Part shown: piece after piece, positions 8,193 to 15,683 of the stretch
How the letters are laid out: each line of letters starts with the position of its first letter
Numbering within the stretch: the first letter of the stretch is position 1
Origin: a bacterium
GTDB lineage: Bacteria; Pseudomonadota; Alphaproteobacteria; Micavibrionales; UBA2020
Direction of reading: 5' to 3'
DNA: 64,000 bases
Assembly: GCA_029945425.1 (NCBI GenBank)
Contig: JAQSDV010000001.1
Span: 186,001 to 250,000 of the forward strand
The notes under the pieces: generated by a model
The model's input: only the letters and a program-made list of their open reading frames with translations
The model's database searches: none
Told to the model about the DNA's origin: nothing
Position numbers and translations under genes: made by a program

Positions 8193-8756
8193 TCAGGCTC
8201 TACCCGTGCGTGTGAACCTCCCCGAAATTTTCCGGACGATGAAACCGCCAAGCCCGAGCGACAGCGCGGGCAGCCAGATCAGCGTCAATTCGCTGCGCAA
8301 GGCGGCATAACCCGCCGCGCTGAAAAAATTCTGTCCGATCGGGCAGACGGGCAGCGGGGTGTCGTCAAAGAAAAAACGCTCCTTCGAAAACGGCCACCAG
8401 ATCGCGACACCCTCGCCGCCATCCGTCAGCGCGTCGAGCAGCGGGTGCGATACCATGCTGATGAAAAGGAACGCAAAAACGATATGGCGTTTCACCGCCG
8501 CGCCGTCGACCGTAAATTCCTTGTTCCGCCACGCAAAGAACGCGGCGATGAGAACAGCGAAGAAAACCGAATGCGTAAACCCGCGATGCCCGAACTGGCT
8601 TTCATAGGGGATGCCGAAGGCGAAACCGATGCTGTCGAAATCCGGCAGGATGGCGCAGAACGCGCCGATGACCAGCAAACTGCGGGGGATTCTCTTTTGC
8701 CCGAGCGCAAGCGCCATGGCGACCGGCACGGCGGGGTGCGAAAAGATGGTCGACAT
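8193..8756 (-). CDS. YdjM-like membrane-bound metal-dependent hydrolase
   Basis: This 187-residue integral membrane protein matches the LexA-binding, inner membrane-associated putative hydrolase family (YdjM/DUF457). The conserved polar motifs are HPAVPVAMAL near residue 7, ILPDFDSIG near 38, FGHRGFTHSVFF near 56 and SHPLLDALTDGG near 103. Their H and D residues are thought to bind metal. Four or five hydrophobic segments intervene. The enzymatic activity of the family is not established. The gene is divergent from mutL, and its promoter appears to share the -35 region with that of mutL. The 174 bases between its stop and the pentapeptide gene show nothing recognisable. Confidence 0.82.
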   Translation of the reverse strand: MSTIFSHPAVPVAMALALGQKRIPRSLLVIGAFCAILPDFDSIGFAFGIPYESQFGHRGFTHSVFFAVLIAAFFAWRNKEFTVDGAAVKRHIVFAFLFISMVSHPLLDALTDGGEGVAIWWPFSKERFFFDDTPLPVCPIGQNFFSAAGYAALRSELTLIWLPALSLGLGGFIVRKISGRFTRTGRA

Positions 8757-8793
8757 GATGGAAATCCTATAAATATCAACAATATGAGGTTAA

Positions 8794-8822
8794 AAATTAT
8801 GTCTCCCCTGCCCCTTTGTCAA
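8794..8822 (-). promoter_or_regulatory. Candidate sigma70 promoter of the YdjM-like gene
   Basis: On the minus strand TTGACA (8822-8817) and TAATTT (8799-8794) are separated by 17 bases, close to consensus. The -35 hexamer overlaps the TTGTCA -35 of the mutL promoter on the other strand, so the two RNA polymerase footprints cannot be occupied together. Confidence 0.7.
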
Positions 8823-8843
8823 GCGGTGGAATCGGGGTATAAA
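8816..8843 (+). promoter_or_regulatory. Candidate promoter of mutL, abutting its start codon
   Basis: TTGTCA (8816-8821) and TATAAA (8838-8843) are separated by 16 bases. The predicted initiation base is the A at about 8850, which is also the A of the mutL ATG, so the transcript may be leaderless. No Shine-Dalgarno precedes the ATG. The -10 lies in an inverted repeat, GGGTAT-AA-ATACCC. Confidence 0.65.
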
Positions 8844-8849
8844 TACCCT

Positions 8850-10673
8850 ATGCATATCCGCCAGCTGCCAGAAACGCTCATCAACCAGATCGCCGCCGGC
8901 GAGGTCATCGAACGCCCCGCCGCCGCCGTGAAGGAACTTGTCGAAAATTCCATCGACGCGGGCGCAACGCGCATCGAGGTTGTGGTGCGCGACGGCGGCG
9001 CATCCCTGATTTCAATCAACGACGACGGCATCGGCATGACGGCGGATGACCTGAGCCTCGCGGTGGAACGTCACGCGACATCGAAACTGCCCGATGAAGA
9101 CCTTGTGAACATTGCATCATTGGGTTTCCGTGGCGAGGCGCTGCCCTCGATCGGCGCGGTCAGCCGCCTGACGATCACCAGCCGCAAAAAAGACGCGGAA
9201 GGTTTCGCGATCACCGTCGATGGCGGCAAGAAATCGAAACCCGCCCCCGCCGCGCATGGCAAGGGCACGAAGGTTGAAGTGCGGGATTTGTTCTACGCCA
9301 CCCCTGCCCGCCTGAAATTCCTGAAAAGCCCGCGCACGGAAACGCAGAGCGTGCGCGACGTGGTCGAACGCCTCGCGATGGCCTATCCCGATATCCATTT
9401 CAAATTCACCTCGGATGACAAGGAAACGCTCGACCTGCCCGCGTCGCCCGGCGATCTGTATGAACGCCGCTTGGGCCGCTTGCGCCAGATCATGGGACGC
9501 GAATTCGCGGAAAACGCGCTGCGCCTTGATGCCGAACGTGACGGCGTAAAACTGACGGGCTATGCCAGCCTGCCGACGCTGAACCGCGGCACCAACCAGT
9601 TCCAGCAATTCTTCGTCAACGGCCGCCCCGTGCGCGACAAGCAGCTGATCGGCGCGATCCGCGGCGCATACATGGATTTCCTCGCCTATGACCGCCACCC
9701 GATGCTGTGCCTGTTCCTCGACCTGCCGCCGTCGGATGTCGACGTCAACGTGCATCCCGCAAAATCGGAAGTGCGTTTCCGCGATTCCGCGCTGGTGCGC
9801 GGGCTGATCGTCGGCGGCCTCAAGCACGCGATCACCGCCGCTGGCCACCGCGCCTCGACCACTGTTGCGGGTGATACGCTTGCCGCTTTCACTACACCGC
9901 AATTCCCCTCCGCGCCCAGCAGCAACTGGGACGGCGAATACCGTCAGCCGGCGCCGAGCTATGCGGGTGCCAAGGGCATGGCGGGTGCGGCCTATACCGG
10001 TCAGGCATTTGCAACCTCCGGCAATCTCGCGCTGCAAACCGCGCCCGCCGCCCGCGCGCATGACGATGTGAACGCGATCGACGTGCCTGCCGAATATCCG
10101 CTGGGCGCTGCCTGCGCGCAGGTGCATGAAACCTATATCGTCGCGCAAACGGCGGATGGTCTGGTGCTGGTCGACCAGCATGCGGCGCATGAGCGGCTTG
10201 TCTACGAAGACATGAAAAAGGCGCTGAATAGCGGCGGCATCGCGCGCCAGCCGTTGTTGCTGCCCGAAATCGTGGAAATGGACCAGCCCTCCGCCGAGCG
10301 CCTGCTGGCGCGGAAAGGCGAGCTGGAAGAACTGGGACTGGTGATCGACACCTTCGGCCCCGGCGCAGTCGTGGTGCAGGAAACCCCCGCGCTGCTGGGC
10401 AACATCAATATCCGCCAGATGGTGCTGGATTTGGCCGACGACGTCGCCAATTACGGGCAGACGATGGGGTTGAAGGAAAAGCTGGAGGAAGTCTGCTCCA
10501 CCATGGCCTGTCACGGTTCGGTGCGCGCCGGACGCCGCCTTACGCCGACCGAAATGAACGCGCTGCTCCGCCAGATGGAACGCACACCGCATTCGGGCCA
10601 ATGCAACCACGGCCGCCCGACCTATGTTGAACTGAAACTCGCCGATATTGAAAAACTTTTTGGACGCAGATAA
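8850..10673 (+). CDS. mutL: DNA mismatch repair protein MutL
   Basis: MutL (607 residues) couples MutS mismatch recognition to strand removal. The N-terminal GHKL ATPase is plain: IAAGEVIERPAAAVKELVENS, SINDDGIGM and GFRGEALPSIG, followed by the S5-like domain with FFVNGRPVRD and HPAKSEVRF. A linker of low conservation (about residues 345-420) leads to the C-terminal dimerisation domain. That domain has DQHAAHERLVYE near residue 442, matching the DQHA(X)2E(X)4E metal motif, plus QCNHGRP near the end. It should therefore be a nicking-competent MutL, as expected for species without MutH. The start is the ATG encoding MHIRQLPETLINQIAAGEV, the family N-terminus, although the frame is open well upstream. 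Confidence 0.97.
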   Translation: MHIRQLPETLINQIAAGEVIERPAAAVKELVENSIDAGATRIEVVVRDGGASLISINDDGIGMTADDLSLAVERHATSKLPDEDLVNIASLGFRGEALPSIGAVSRLTITSRKKDAEGFAITVDGGKKSKPAPAAHGKGTKVEVRDLFYATPARLKFLKSPRTETQSVRDVVERLAMAYPDIHFKFTSDDKETLDLPASPGDLYERRLGRLRQIMGREFAENALRLDAERDGVKLTGYASLPTLNRGTNQFQQFFVNGRPVRDKQLIGAIRGAYMDFLAYDRHPMLCLFLDLPPSDVDVNVHPAKSEVRFRDSALVRGLIVGGLKHAITAAGHRASTTVAGDTLAAFTTPQFPSAPSSNWDGEYRQPAPSYAGAKGMAGAAYTGQAFATSGNLALQTAPAARAHDDVNAIDVPAEYPLGAACAQVHETYIVAQTADGLVLVDQHAAHERLVYEDMKKALNSGGIARQPLLLPEIVEMDQPSAERLLARKGELEELGLVIDTFGPGAVVVQETPALLGNINIRQMVLDLADDVANYGQTMGLKEKLEEVCSTMACHGSVRAGRRLTPTEMNALLRQMERTPHSGQCNHGRPTYVELKLADIEKLFGRR

Positions 10674-10675
10674 TC

Positions 10676-11191
10676 ATGACCGACCCGAACGTTACCCCCG
10701 CGACCGCAGCATCCGACGAACAGCTGAAATTATGCCAGTTGCTCTACGGCATTTTCGCAGGCTCGATGGTGCTGCAATTCATCAACATCACGACCATCCT
10801 GCTCGGCACCGCCGCGCTGACGGCGGGCATCATCCTCGCCTACATGGAGCGCAAGAAGGCGAAAGACCCGCTTTACGCCAATCACCTGCAATGGCTCATC
10901 CGCACCTTCTGGATTGGTGGCGCGGTTTATGCGCCCATCCTCAGCCTCGCGCTGACAGCGATACTGGTCGTGAAAATGGATATGGCCGCGATGGCGGAGG
11001 CGTTTTCGACCGGCGAAGGCACGATGGATATCGCCATCCAGAAAGTGATGGAGGCGAACAAGCCGCTGATAGTGACCGCATCCCTGATCGTCTTCGCGCC
11101 CTTCACCATCTGGTGGTTCTGGCGGTGCTGGTACGGCTGGAAACGCCTGAAGTTGAGCAAGACGATACCGAATGTCAGGAGCTGGATCTGA
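10676..11191 (+). CDS. Small integral membrane protein of unknown function
   Basis: This 171-residue protein has about four hydrophobic segments (around residues 22-55 in two passes, 85-108 and 131-153). A basic loop, MERKKAKDP, lies between the second and third passes, and the C-terminal tail is basic. It resembles the many short bacterial membrane proteins with a WFWRCWYGWKRL-type end, but I do not recognise a named family with confidence. It starts two bases after the mutL stop and is presumably cotranscribed with it. Its last 17 bases overlap the 3' end of the convergent ATP12 gene. Confidence 0.7.
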   Translation: MTDPNVTPATAASDEQLKLCQLLYGIFAGSMVLQFINITTILLGTAALTAGIILAYMERKKAKDPLYANHLQWLIRTFWIGGAVYAPILSLALTAILVVKMDMAAMAEAFSTGEGTMDIAIQKVMEANKPLIVTASLIVFAPFTIWWFWRCWYGWKRLKLSKTIPNVRSWI

Positions 11192-11879
11192 TCAGGTCGC
11201 GGAATTTCGCGATCGCGTAAAGTTCTGTGCGGATATTGTCGAGGCGTTTGCGGGCGAGCGTGTCTTCGCCCCATTTCTCCAACTGGTAGATTTCATCGAC
11301 GCAGGCTGCGGCATGGGCGGCTTCAGCGTCCAGATAACCGTCCGCCAATGCCAATGCAAGAATGACCGAACCCGTGAGCGCGGTTGCGGCTTGCGCCGCC
11401 GTGAAATCAGCGGGCGGCAGGGCGGCCAGCAGCTTGTTCAGCCGCTCCAGCGATTCCGGCGGCTGGTTGTGATAGCGGATGCCGTCGACACGTTCCAGCA
11501 CGATGCCATGCGTGTCGGCGAGCCAGTTAAGCAGCGGCAGCCAGACTGCCTCCTGCCGCGCGATCAGGTCGGGCGGGGTGGCGGCGAAATAGCAGATCAG
11601 GTCGGACGCGCCGTATTTCAGCAGTTCGATATTCATCGCCTGCCTGTCCGGGCCGGATGATTTGTCGGTCATGGTATTGGCCAGCTGCATCAGCGGCATG
11701 GATTGCGGAATGATGTCCTTCACTTGCGCCTGCCATTCACCGGCAATGGCATCGGCCAGATCCTTGCTGGCGAAAATCAGGCTGTGCTGCATGACCGATT
11801 TGACGGGCTTGCCGTCGAGGCGGATGACGTAGCCGCCGGGGGCGGTGCCGGCTTCGGCGATTTTATAAAACCGCTTCAT
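11175..11879 (-). CDS. ATP12-family F1-ATPase assembly chaperone
   Basis: This 234-residue protein matches the ATP12 family, which in mitochondria and alphaproteobacteria assists assembly of the F1 alpha subunit. Characteristic stretches are the N-terminal RFYKIAEAGTAPGGYVIRLDGKPVKS, the EWQAQVKDIIPQSMPLMQLANTM block near residues 49-70, ELLKYGASDLICYFA near 85, and a C-terminal ALADGYLDAEAAHAAACVDEIYQLEKWGED. Its ATG overlaps the stop of the AsmA-like gene (ATGA), so translation is probably coupled. It ends the long minus-strand run that starts with the ribosomal genes. The family is a good marker for Alphaproteobacteria. Confidence 0.93.
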   Translation of the reverse strand: MKRFYKIAEAGTAPGGYVIRLDGKPVKSVMQHSLIFASKDLADAIAGEWQAQVKDIIPQSMPLMQLANTMTDKSSGPDRQAMNIELLKYGASDLICYFAATPPDLIARQEAVWLPLLNWLADTHGIVLERVDGIRYHNQPPESLERLNKLLAALPPADFTAAQAATALTGSVILALALADGYLDAEAAHAAACVDEIYQLEKWGEDTLARKRLDNIRTELYAIAKFRDLIRSSS

Positions 11880-13006
11880 TTGCGCCCCGCCACGAAAATT
11901 TCGCAGGCATTTGCGCCAGCATCTGCGGGTGCGAGCGGCGACGGTTTTTCGCCGGTGCCGCCGGTGAAAAATTCGCCGATGGTCGCGGCTTCGGGCGATA
12001 CGGCCATGTTATCAAACGGGCCGACCATGCGCACGGGCGTGGTGATGGTCAGCAGCGTGGCTTTCTTGGGCGCAGGGGTGAAGCGCATATTGATGAGCTG
12101 GCTGACGAAATCGATTTCGCCTTCGCCATAGATCGTCGCGTCTTCGGTGTCGATGACGACCGATTTGCTTTTGGCGATGCCTTTTTCAACGACGAAATCG
12201 GCGCCGACGCAGTTGATCGTGGTTTCTTTCGCGCTGACGGCGTTGAACACATCGCCGCCCCAGAATTTCAGCGCGTTGCCCGCAATCGCGCCCTGCCCGC
12301 CCAGGAACGTGGCGCGGCCGGCGGTGGTGGCGAGAACCATGGGCACTTGTTCTTCGATATGCGCGACGAGTTCGAGCGTGCCTGTCATCTTGCCGCCCTT
12401 GCCGCCTTCGGCGATCTGGCCGTAATCGACGCCTGACGCGGCGAGGTTGGCGCGCAGGCCCTGACCGGATTTAAAGATATCGCCGGTGATTTCGGCATCA
12501 TCGATCTTGCCATGCAAGCCGCGGATTTCGGCGTCGCCGTTCGGCAGCGCGGTAAAGGGGATTTCATAGTCGCCGTAGTTTTTACCCTCGACGCGCAGGT
12601 TCTCGGCCTTCACGAAATAGGAAACGGTGGCTTCCGTTCCTTCGGGAATTTTCTGCCACGGCAATCCGGCCTCGAAACGGCCAAGGATGATGCTGGCGGT
12701 TTTTACGTCATTTGGATTTGCACCCACGACGATATCGGACACGACGACGGAGGGCTTGGCGAGGTCGGTGCCGAGCCGCACGCCGCCGAAGATACGCACG
12801 GGTTGCTGGAAGAAACCCGCCGCATACATTTCAAACGGCGCGCGCAGATAGATATGCAGCAGTATCGACATGCCGATCCAGAAGATGGTCGCGAACACGC
12901 CGAGCCACATGACAAGCTTTAGCAGGATGCGCACGGGTTTCGGCAGCCGGTTGGTATCGGGCGCGGCGACTGGTGGCGGGGCGTTTTCCGGCGGTAAATC
13001 CGTCAT
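11876..13006 (-). CDS. AsmA-like membrane-anchored protein
   Basis: This 376-residue protein has a short proline-rich cytoplasmic head, one transmembrane segment (about residues 30-52, LVMWLGVFATIFWIGMSILLHIYL) and a large non-cytoplasmic region. That region alternates beta strands with phrases such as AEIRGLHGKIDDAEITGDIF, GTLELVAHIEEQVPM and ATIYGEGEIDFVSQLINMRF, as in AsmA C-terminal-like repeats. The family acts at the envelope, probably in lipid transport, but no specific role can be assigned. It lies three bases after rluC and overlaps the ATP12 gene by four. Related alphaproteobacterial clusters often have a HAD hydrolase in this slot. Confidence 0.6.
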   Translation of the reverse strand: MTDLPPENAPPPVAAPDTNRLPKPVRILLKLVMWLGVFATIFWIGMSILLHIYLRAPFEMYAAGFFQQPVRIFGGVRLGTDLAKPSVVVSDIVVGANPNDVKTASIILGRFEAGLPWQKIPEGTEATVSYFVKAENLRVEGKNYGDYEIPFTALPNGDAEIRGLHGKIDDAEITGDIFKSGQGLRANLAASGVDYGQIAEGGKGGKMTGTLELVAHIEEQVPMVLATTAGRATFLGGQGAIAGNALKFWGGDVFNAVSAKETTINCVGADFVVEKGIAKSKSVVIDTEDATIYGEGEIDFVSQLINMRFTPAPKKATLLTITTPVRMVGPFDNMAVSPEAATIGEFFTGGTGEKPSPLAPADAGANACEIFVAGRK

Positions 13007-13009
13007 GGC

Positions 13010-13987
13010 TTAATCCAGTATGTCGAAGGGGTCGGTTTTGTCTTCGGGGTTGAAACCGAAATACTTGAAGGTCTTTTTCATCTCGGGGTCCAGCGGCGCG
13101 GTGATATCGAGCTTCTTGCCCGTGATCGGGTGCGACAAGATCATGCGGCGCGAATGGAGGTGCAGCGTGCGCGGCAGGTTCGGGTTTTCCTCGAGGAAGT
13201 TCTGCTGTTCCTCGTATTTGTAATCGCCCAGCAGGGGGCAGCCGATTTCAAGCGCGTGGACGCGGATCTGGTGCGTGCGACCGGTGCGCGGCCAGAACGC
13301 GACCCAGGCGAGTTTGTCGCCGACCGTTTCAAGAACCTGATAATAGGTGAGCGCGGATTTGCCCTCTTCCTCGTCGACCGCCATCACGCGCTCGCCGTTG
13401 CCGGCATCGCGTTTCGCCAGCGGCACGGTGATCTTGCCCTGATGCTGCGCGGGTGCGGGCGATGTGACCGCCCAGTAATATTTGCGGATATCGCGGCCCT
13501 TGAACTGGTCGCCCAGCATCTGCGCGGCCAGCGTGGTGCGGGCGAGCAGCAGCACGCCCGATGTGTCGCGGTCGAGGCGGTGGACAAGACGCGGGCGGCT
13601 TTCGGCCTCGTCCTGCAAGCCGTCCAGAAGGCCGTCGATATGACGTTCGATTTTCGACCCGCCCTGCACGGCCAAACCTGCCGGTTTGTTCAGCGCCATC
13701 ACATGCTGGTCTTTGTAGATCACCAGCGATTTGATGAAATCGATATCGCGCGGCGACAGGCCCTTTTTACGCTCGGGCGCGGGGGCCAGCAATTGCGGGG
13801 GGATGCGGATGGTCTGGCCCTTGGCGAGGCGCGTTTCGCCCTTGGCGCGCTTGCCGTCGACGCGCAGCTGGCCGGTGCGCAGGATTTTCTGCAACTGGCC
13901 GAACGCGAAATCGGGGTATTTCTTTTTCAGCCAGCGGTCGAGGCGCTGGCCGTCATCGTCTTCCGAAATGATAACGCCTTCGGTCAT
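13010..13987 (-). CDS. rluC: RluA/RluC-family 23S rRNA pseudouridine synthase
   Basis: This 325-residue enzyme converts uridines of 23S rRNA to pseudouridine. The N-terminal S4-like RNA-binding domain (about 1-80: RLDRWLKKKYPDFAFGQLQKILRTGQLRVDGKRAK) precedes the catalytic domain. That domain carries the HRLDRDTSGVLLLAR motif near residue 140, whose aspartate is catalytic, and GRTHQIRVH near 235. Length and order fit RluC; RluD is less likely given the gene context. Its ATG overlaps the crcB stop by four bases, and it precedes the AsmA-like gene by three, consistent with a compact operon. Confidence 0.93.
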   Translation of the reverse strand: MTEGVIISEDDDGQRLDRWLKKKYPDFAFGQLQKILRTGQLRVDGKRAKGETRLAKGQTIRIPPQLLAPAPERKKGLSPRDIDFIKSLVIYKDQHVMALNKPAGLAVQGGSKIERHIDGLLDGLQDEAESRPRLVHRLDRDTSGVLLLARTTLAAQMLGDQFKGRDIRKYYWAVTSPAPAQHQGKITVPLAKRDAGNGERVMAVDEEEGKSALTYYQVLETVGDKLAWVAFWPRTGRTHQIRVHALEIGCPLLGDYKYEEQQNFLEENPNLPRTLHLHSRRMILSHPITGKKLDITAPLDPEMKKTFKYFGFNPEDKTDPFDILD

Positions 13988-14364
13988 GCTGAAAATCCTT
14001 TGACAAGATACGCGCCGGCGAAGACCGCCAGCAGCGAGAGAAACAGGGACGCCGCGACATAGGCCGCAGCCGCAACAGCCTGCCCCGTATTGGCAAGCTT
14101 GTAGACATCGAATGAAAAGGCGGAAAACGTGGTGAATCCGCCCAGGAAACCGGTGACCAGCAATGCCTGCATCGGCGCAGGAATATTGGATTTCTGCGCC
14201 GCGATTTGCATGATGATGCCGATCAGCAAACTGCCGGCGACGTTGACGAACAGCGTGCCATAGGGGAACGCATCGCCGAACAACCCGCGCGCGCCGATGA
14301 CGCTGTAATGGCGCAGGACGGAGCCGAAACCGCCGCCGATGAATACCGCGATCAGGGTGTTCAT
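13984..14364 (-). CDS. crcB: CrcB/Fluc fluoride channel
   Basis: This 126-residue membrane protein is a Fluc fluoride exporter subunit, which works as an antiparallel dimer. Family motifs are GGGFGSVLRHYSV near the N-terminus, PYGTLFVNVAGSLLIG with the conserved asparagine around residue 41, and GFLGGFTTFSAFSFD near 75-89 containing the ion-path phenylalanine and threonine residues. Four hydrophobic spans are visible. It overlaps both neighbours (rarA upstream and rluC downstream) by four bases. No fluoride riboswitch is seen, as expected for an internal operon gene. Confidence 0.95.
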   Translation of the reverse strand: MNTLIAVFIGGGFGSVLRHYSVIGARGLFGDAFPYGTLFVNVAGSLLIGIIMQIAAQKSNIPAPMQALLVTGFLGGFTTFSAFSFDVYKLANTGQAVAAAAYVAASLFLSLLAVFAGAYLVKGFSA

Positions 14365-15680
14365 TCCTTGCCGCCTTTCTCGTCGCGCAGTTTTTGCCAG
14401 TATTCGAGGCGTTTTTTCAGGTCGCGCTCAAACCCGCGCCCGACAGGCTGGTAAAACTGTTCGCGGGGGATGCCGTCGGGGAAGTAGTTCTGGCCGCTGA
14501 AGCCTTCTTCGGTGTTGTGGTCGTAATTGTAACCCGCGCCGTAGCCGATGTTTTTCATCAGCTTGGTGGGGGCATTGAGGATATGTTTCGGCGGCATCAG
14601 CGATCCGGTTTCCTTCGCCCGCGCGCGCGCATTGTTATACGCCATGTATGCGGCGTTCGATTTCGGTGCGGTCGCAAGGAAGATAAGCGCCTGCGCCAGC
14701 GCAAGCTCGCCTTCGGGCGAGCCAAGGCGCTCATACGTGTCGGCGGCGGCGAGCGTCATGGGCAGCGCCTGCGGTTCGGCAAGGCCGATATCTTCGGTTG
14801 CCATGCGCACCATGCGGCGGGCGATGTAGCGCGGGTCTTCACCGCCCTCCAGCATGCGGCAGAACCAGTAGAGCGCGGCATCGGCATCGGAACCGCGCAC
14901 GGATTTGTGCAGGGCGGAGATGAGGTTGTAATGGCTTTCCTGCGCCTTGTCGTAGAGCGGCGCGCGTTTCTGCACGAGCTTCGCAAGCCCTTCGATATCC
15001 AGCATGCCTTTTTTGTGCAGGTTGAAAATCTGCTCGGCAAGATTGAGGATATAGCGCCCATCGCCATCGGCCATGTTGATGAGCGCGGCGCGTGCTTCGG
15101 GCAGCAGGGGCAGCGGGCGCGTCATCATCTGCTCGGCACGTTCCAGCAGTTGTTCAAGCGCGGTTTCGTCAAGGCGGTTGAGCACCAGCACTTGGCTACG
15201 CGACAGGAGCGCGCCGTTCAGTTCAAACGACGGGTTTTCGGTAGTGGCGCCGACGAGGGTGATCGTGCCGTCCTCGACATACGGCAGGAACGCGTCCTGC
15301 TGCGATTTGTTGAAGCGGTGGATTTCGTCGACGAACAGCAGCGTGCCGCGTCCCAGTCGGCGGCGGTGCAGCGCGGATTCAAAAACTTTGCGCAGGTCGG
15401 CAACGCCGGTGAAAACGGCGGAGATGGCTTCAAAATGCAGGTCGGTATGGTGTGCGAGCAGGCGGGCGAGCGTGGTCTTGCCGCAGCCGGGCGGGCCCCA
15501 GAAAATCAGCGAGGTGATGCGCCCCTGCTCCACCATGCGGGCGAGCGGGCCGTCGTTTTTCAGCAAATGATCCTGTCCCATCACTTCCTCGAGAGCCTTC
15601 GGGCGCAGAAGGTCGGCCAAGGGGCGCGGCGCTTCTTTTCCGGCTTCTTTCTCGTAGGGGATGTCGAACAGGTTGCTCAT
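14361..15680 (-). CDS. rarA: Replication-associated recombination protein RarA (MgsA)
   Basis: This 439-residue AAA+ ATPase acts at stalled replication forks. The Walker A motif FWGPPGCGKTTLARLL lies near residue 60, Walker B with TLLFVDEIHRFNKSQQDAFLP near 115, sensor 1 GATTENPSFELN near 142, and arginine-containing LLSRSQVLVL follows. The C-terminal MgsA domain contains the typical SALHKSVRGSDADAALYW and PSEG-like GSPEGELALAQ regions. Length equals the family norm. It starts three bases after the degQ-like stop and overlaps crcB. The cluster protease-rarA-crcB-rluC downstream of rplQ is common in alphaproteobacteria. Confidence 0.96.
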   Translation of the reverse strand: MSNLFDIPYEKEAGKEAPRPLADLLRPKALEEVMGQDHLLKNDGPLARMVEQGRITSLIFWGPPGCGKTTLARLLAHHTDLHFEAISAVFTGVADLRKVFESALHRRRLGRGTLLFVDEIHRFNKSQQDAFLPYVEDGTITLVGATTENPSFELNGALLSRSQVLVLNRLDETALEQLLERAEQMMTRPLPLLPEARAALINMADGDGRYILNLAEQIFNLHKKGMLDIEGLAKLVQKRAPLYDKAQESHYNLISALHKSVRGSDADAALYWFCRMLEGGEDPRYIARRMVRMATEDIGLAEPQALPMTLAAADTYERLGSPEGELALAQALIFLATAPKSNAAYMAYNNARARAKETGSLMPPKHILNAPTKLMKNIGYGAGYNYDHNTEEGFSGQNYFPDGIPREQFYQPVGRGFERDLKKRLEYWQKLRDEKGGKE

Positions 15681-15683
15681 GGG

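Noticed and set aside
8445..8849. In-frame extension of mutL by 135 codons upstream
   Set aside because: It runs antisense through the YdjM-like gene and its promoter, and MutL family proteins start at the MHIRQLPE methionine.
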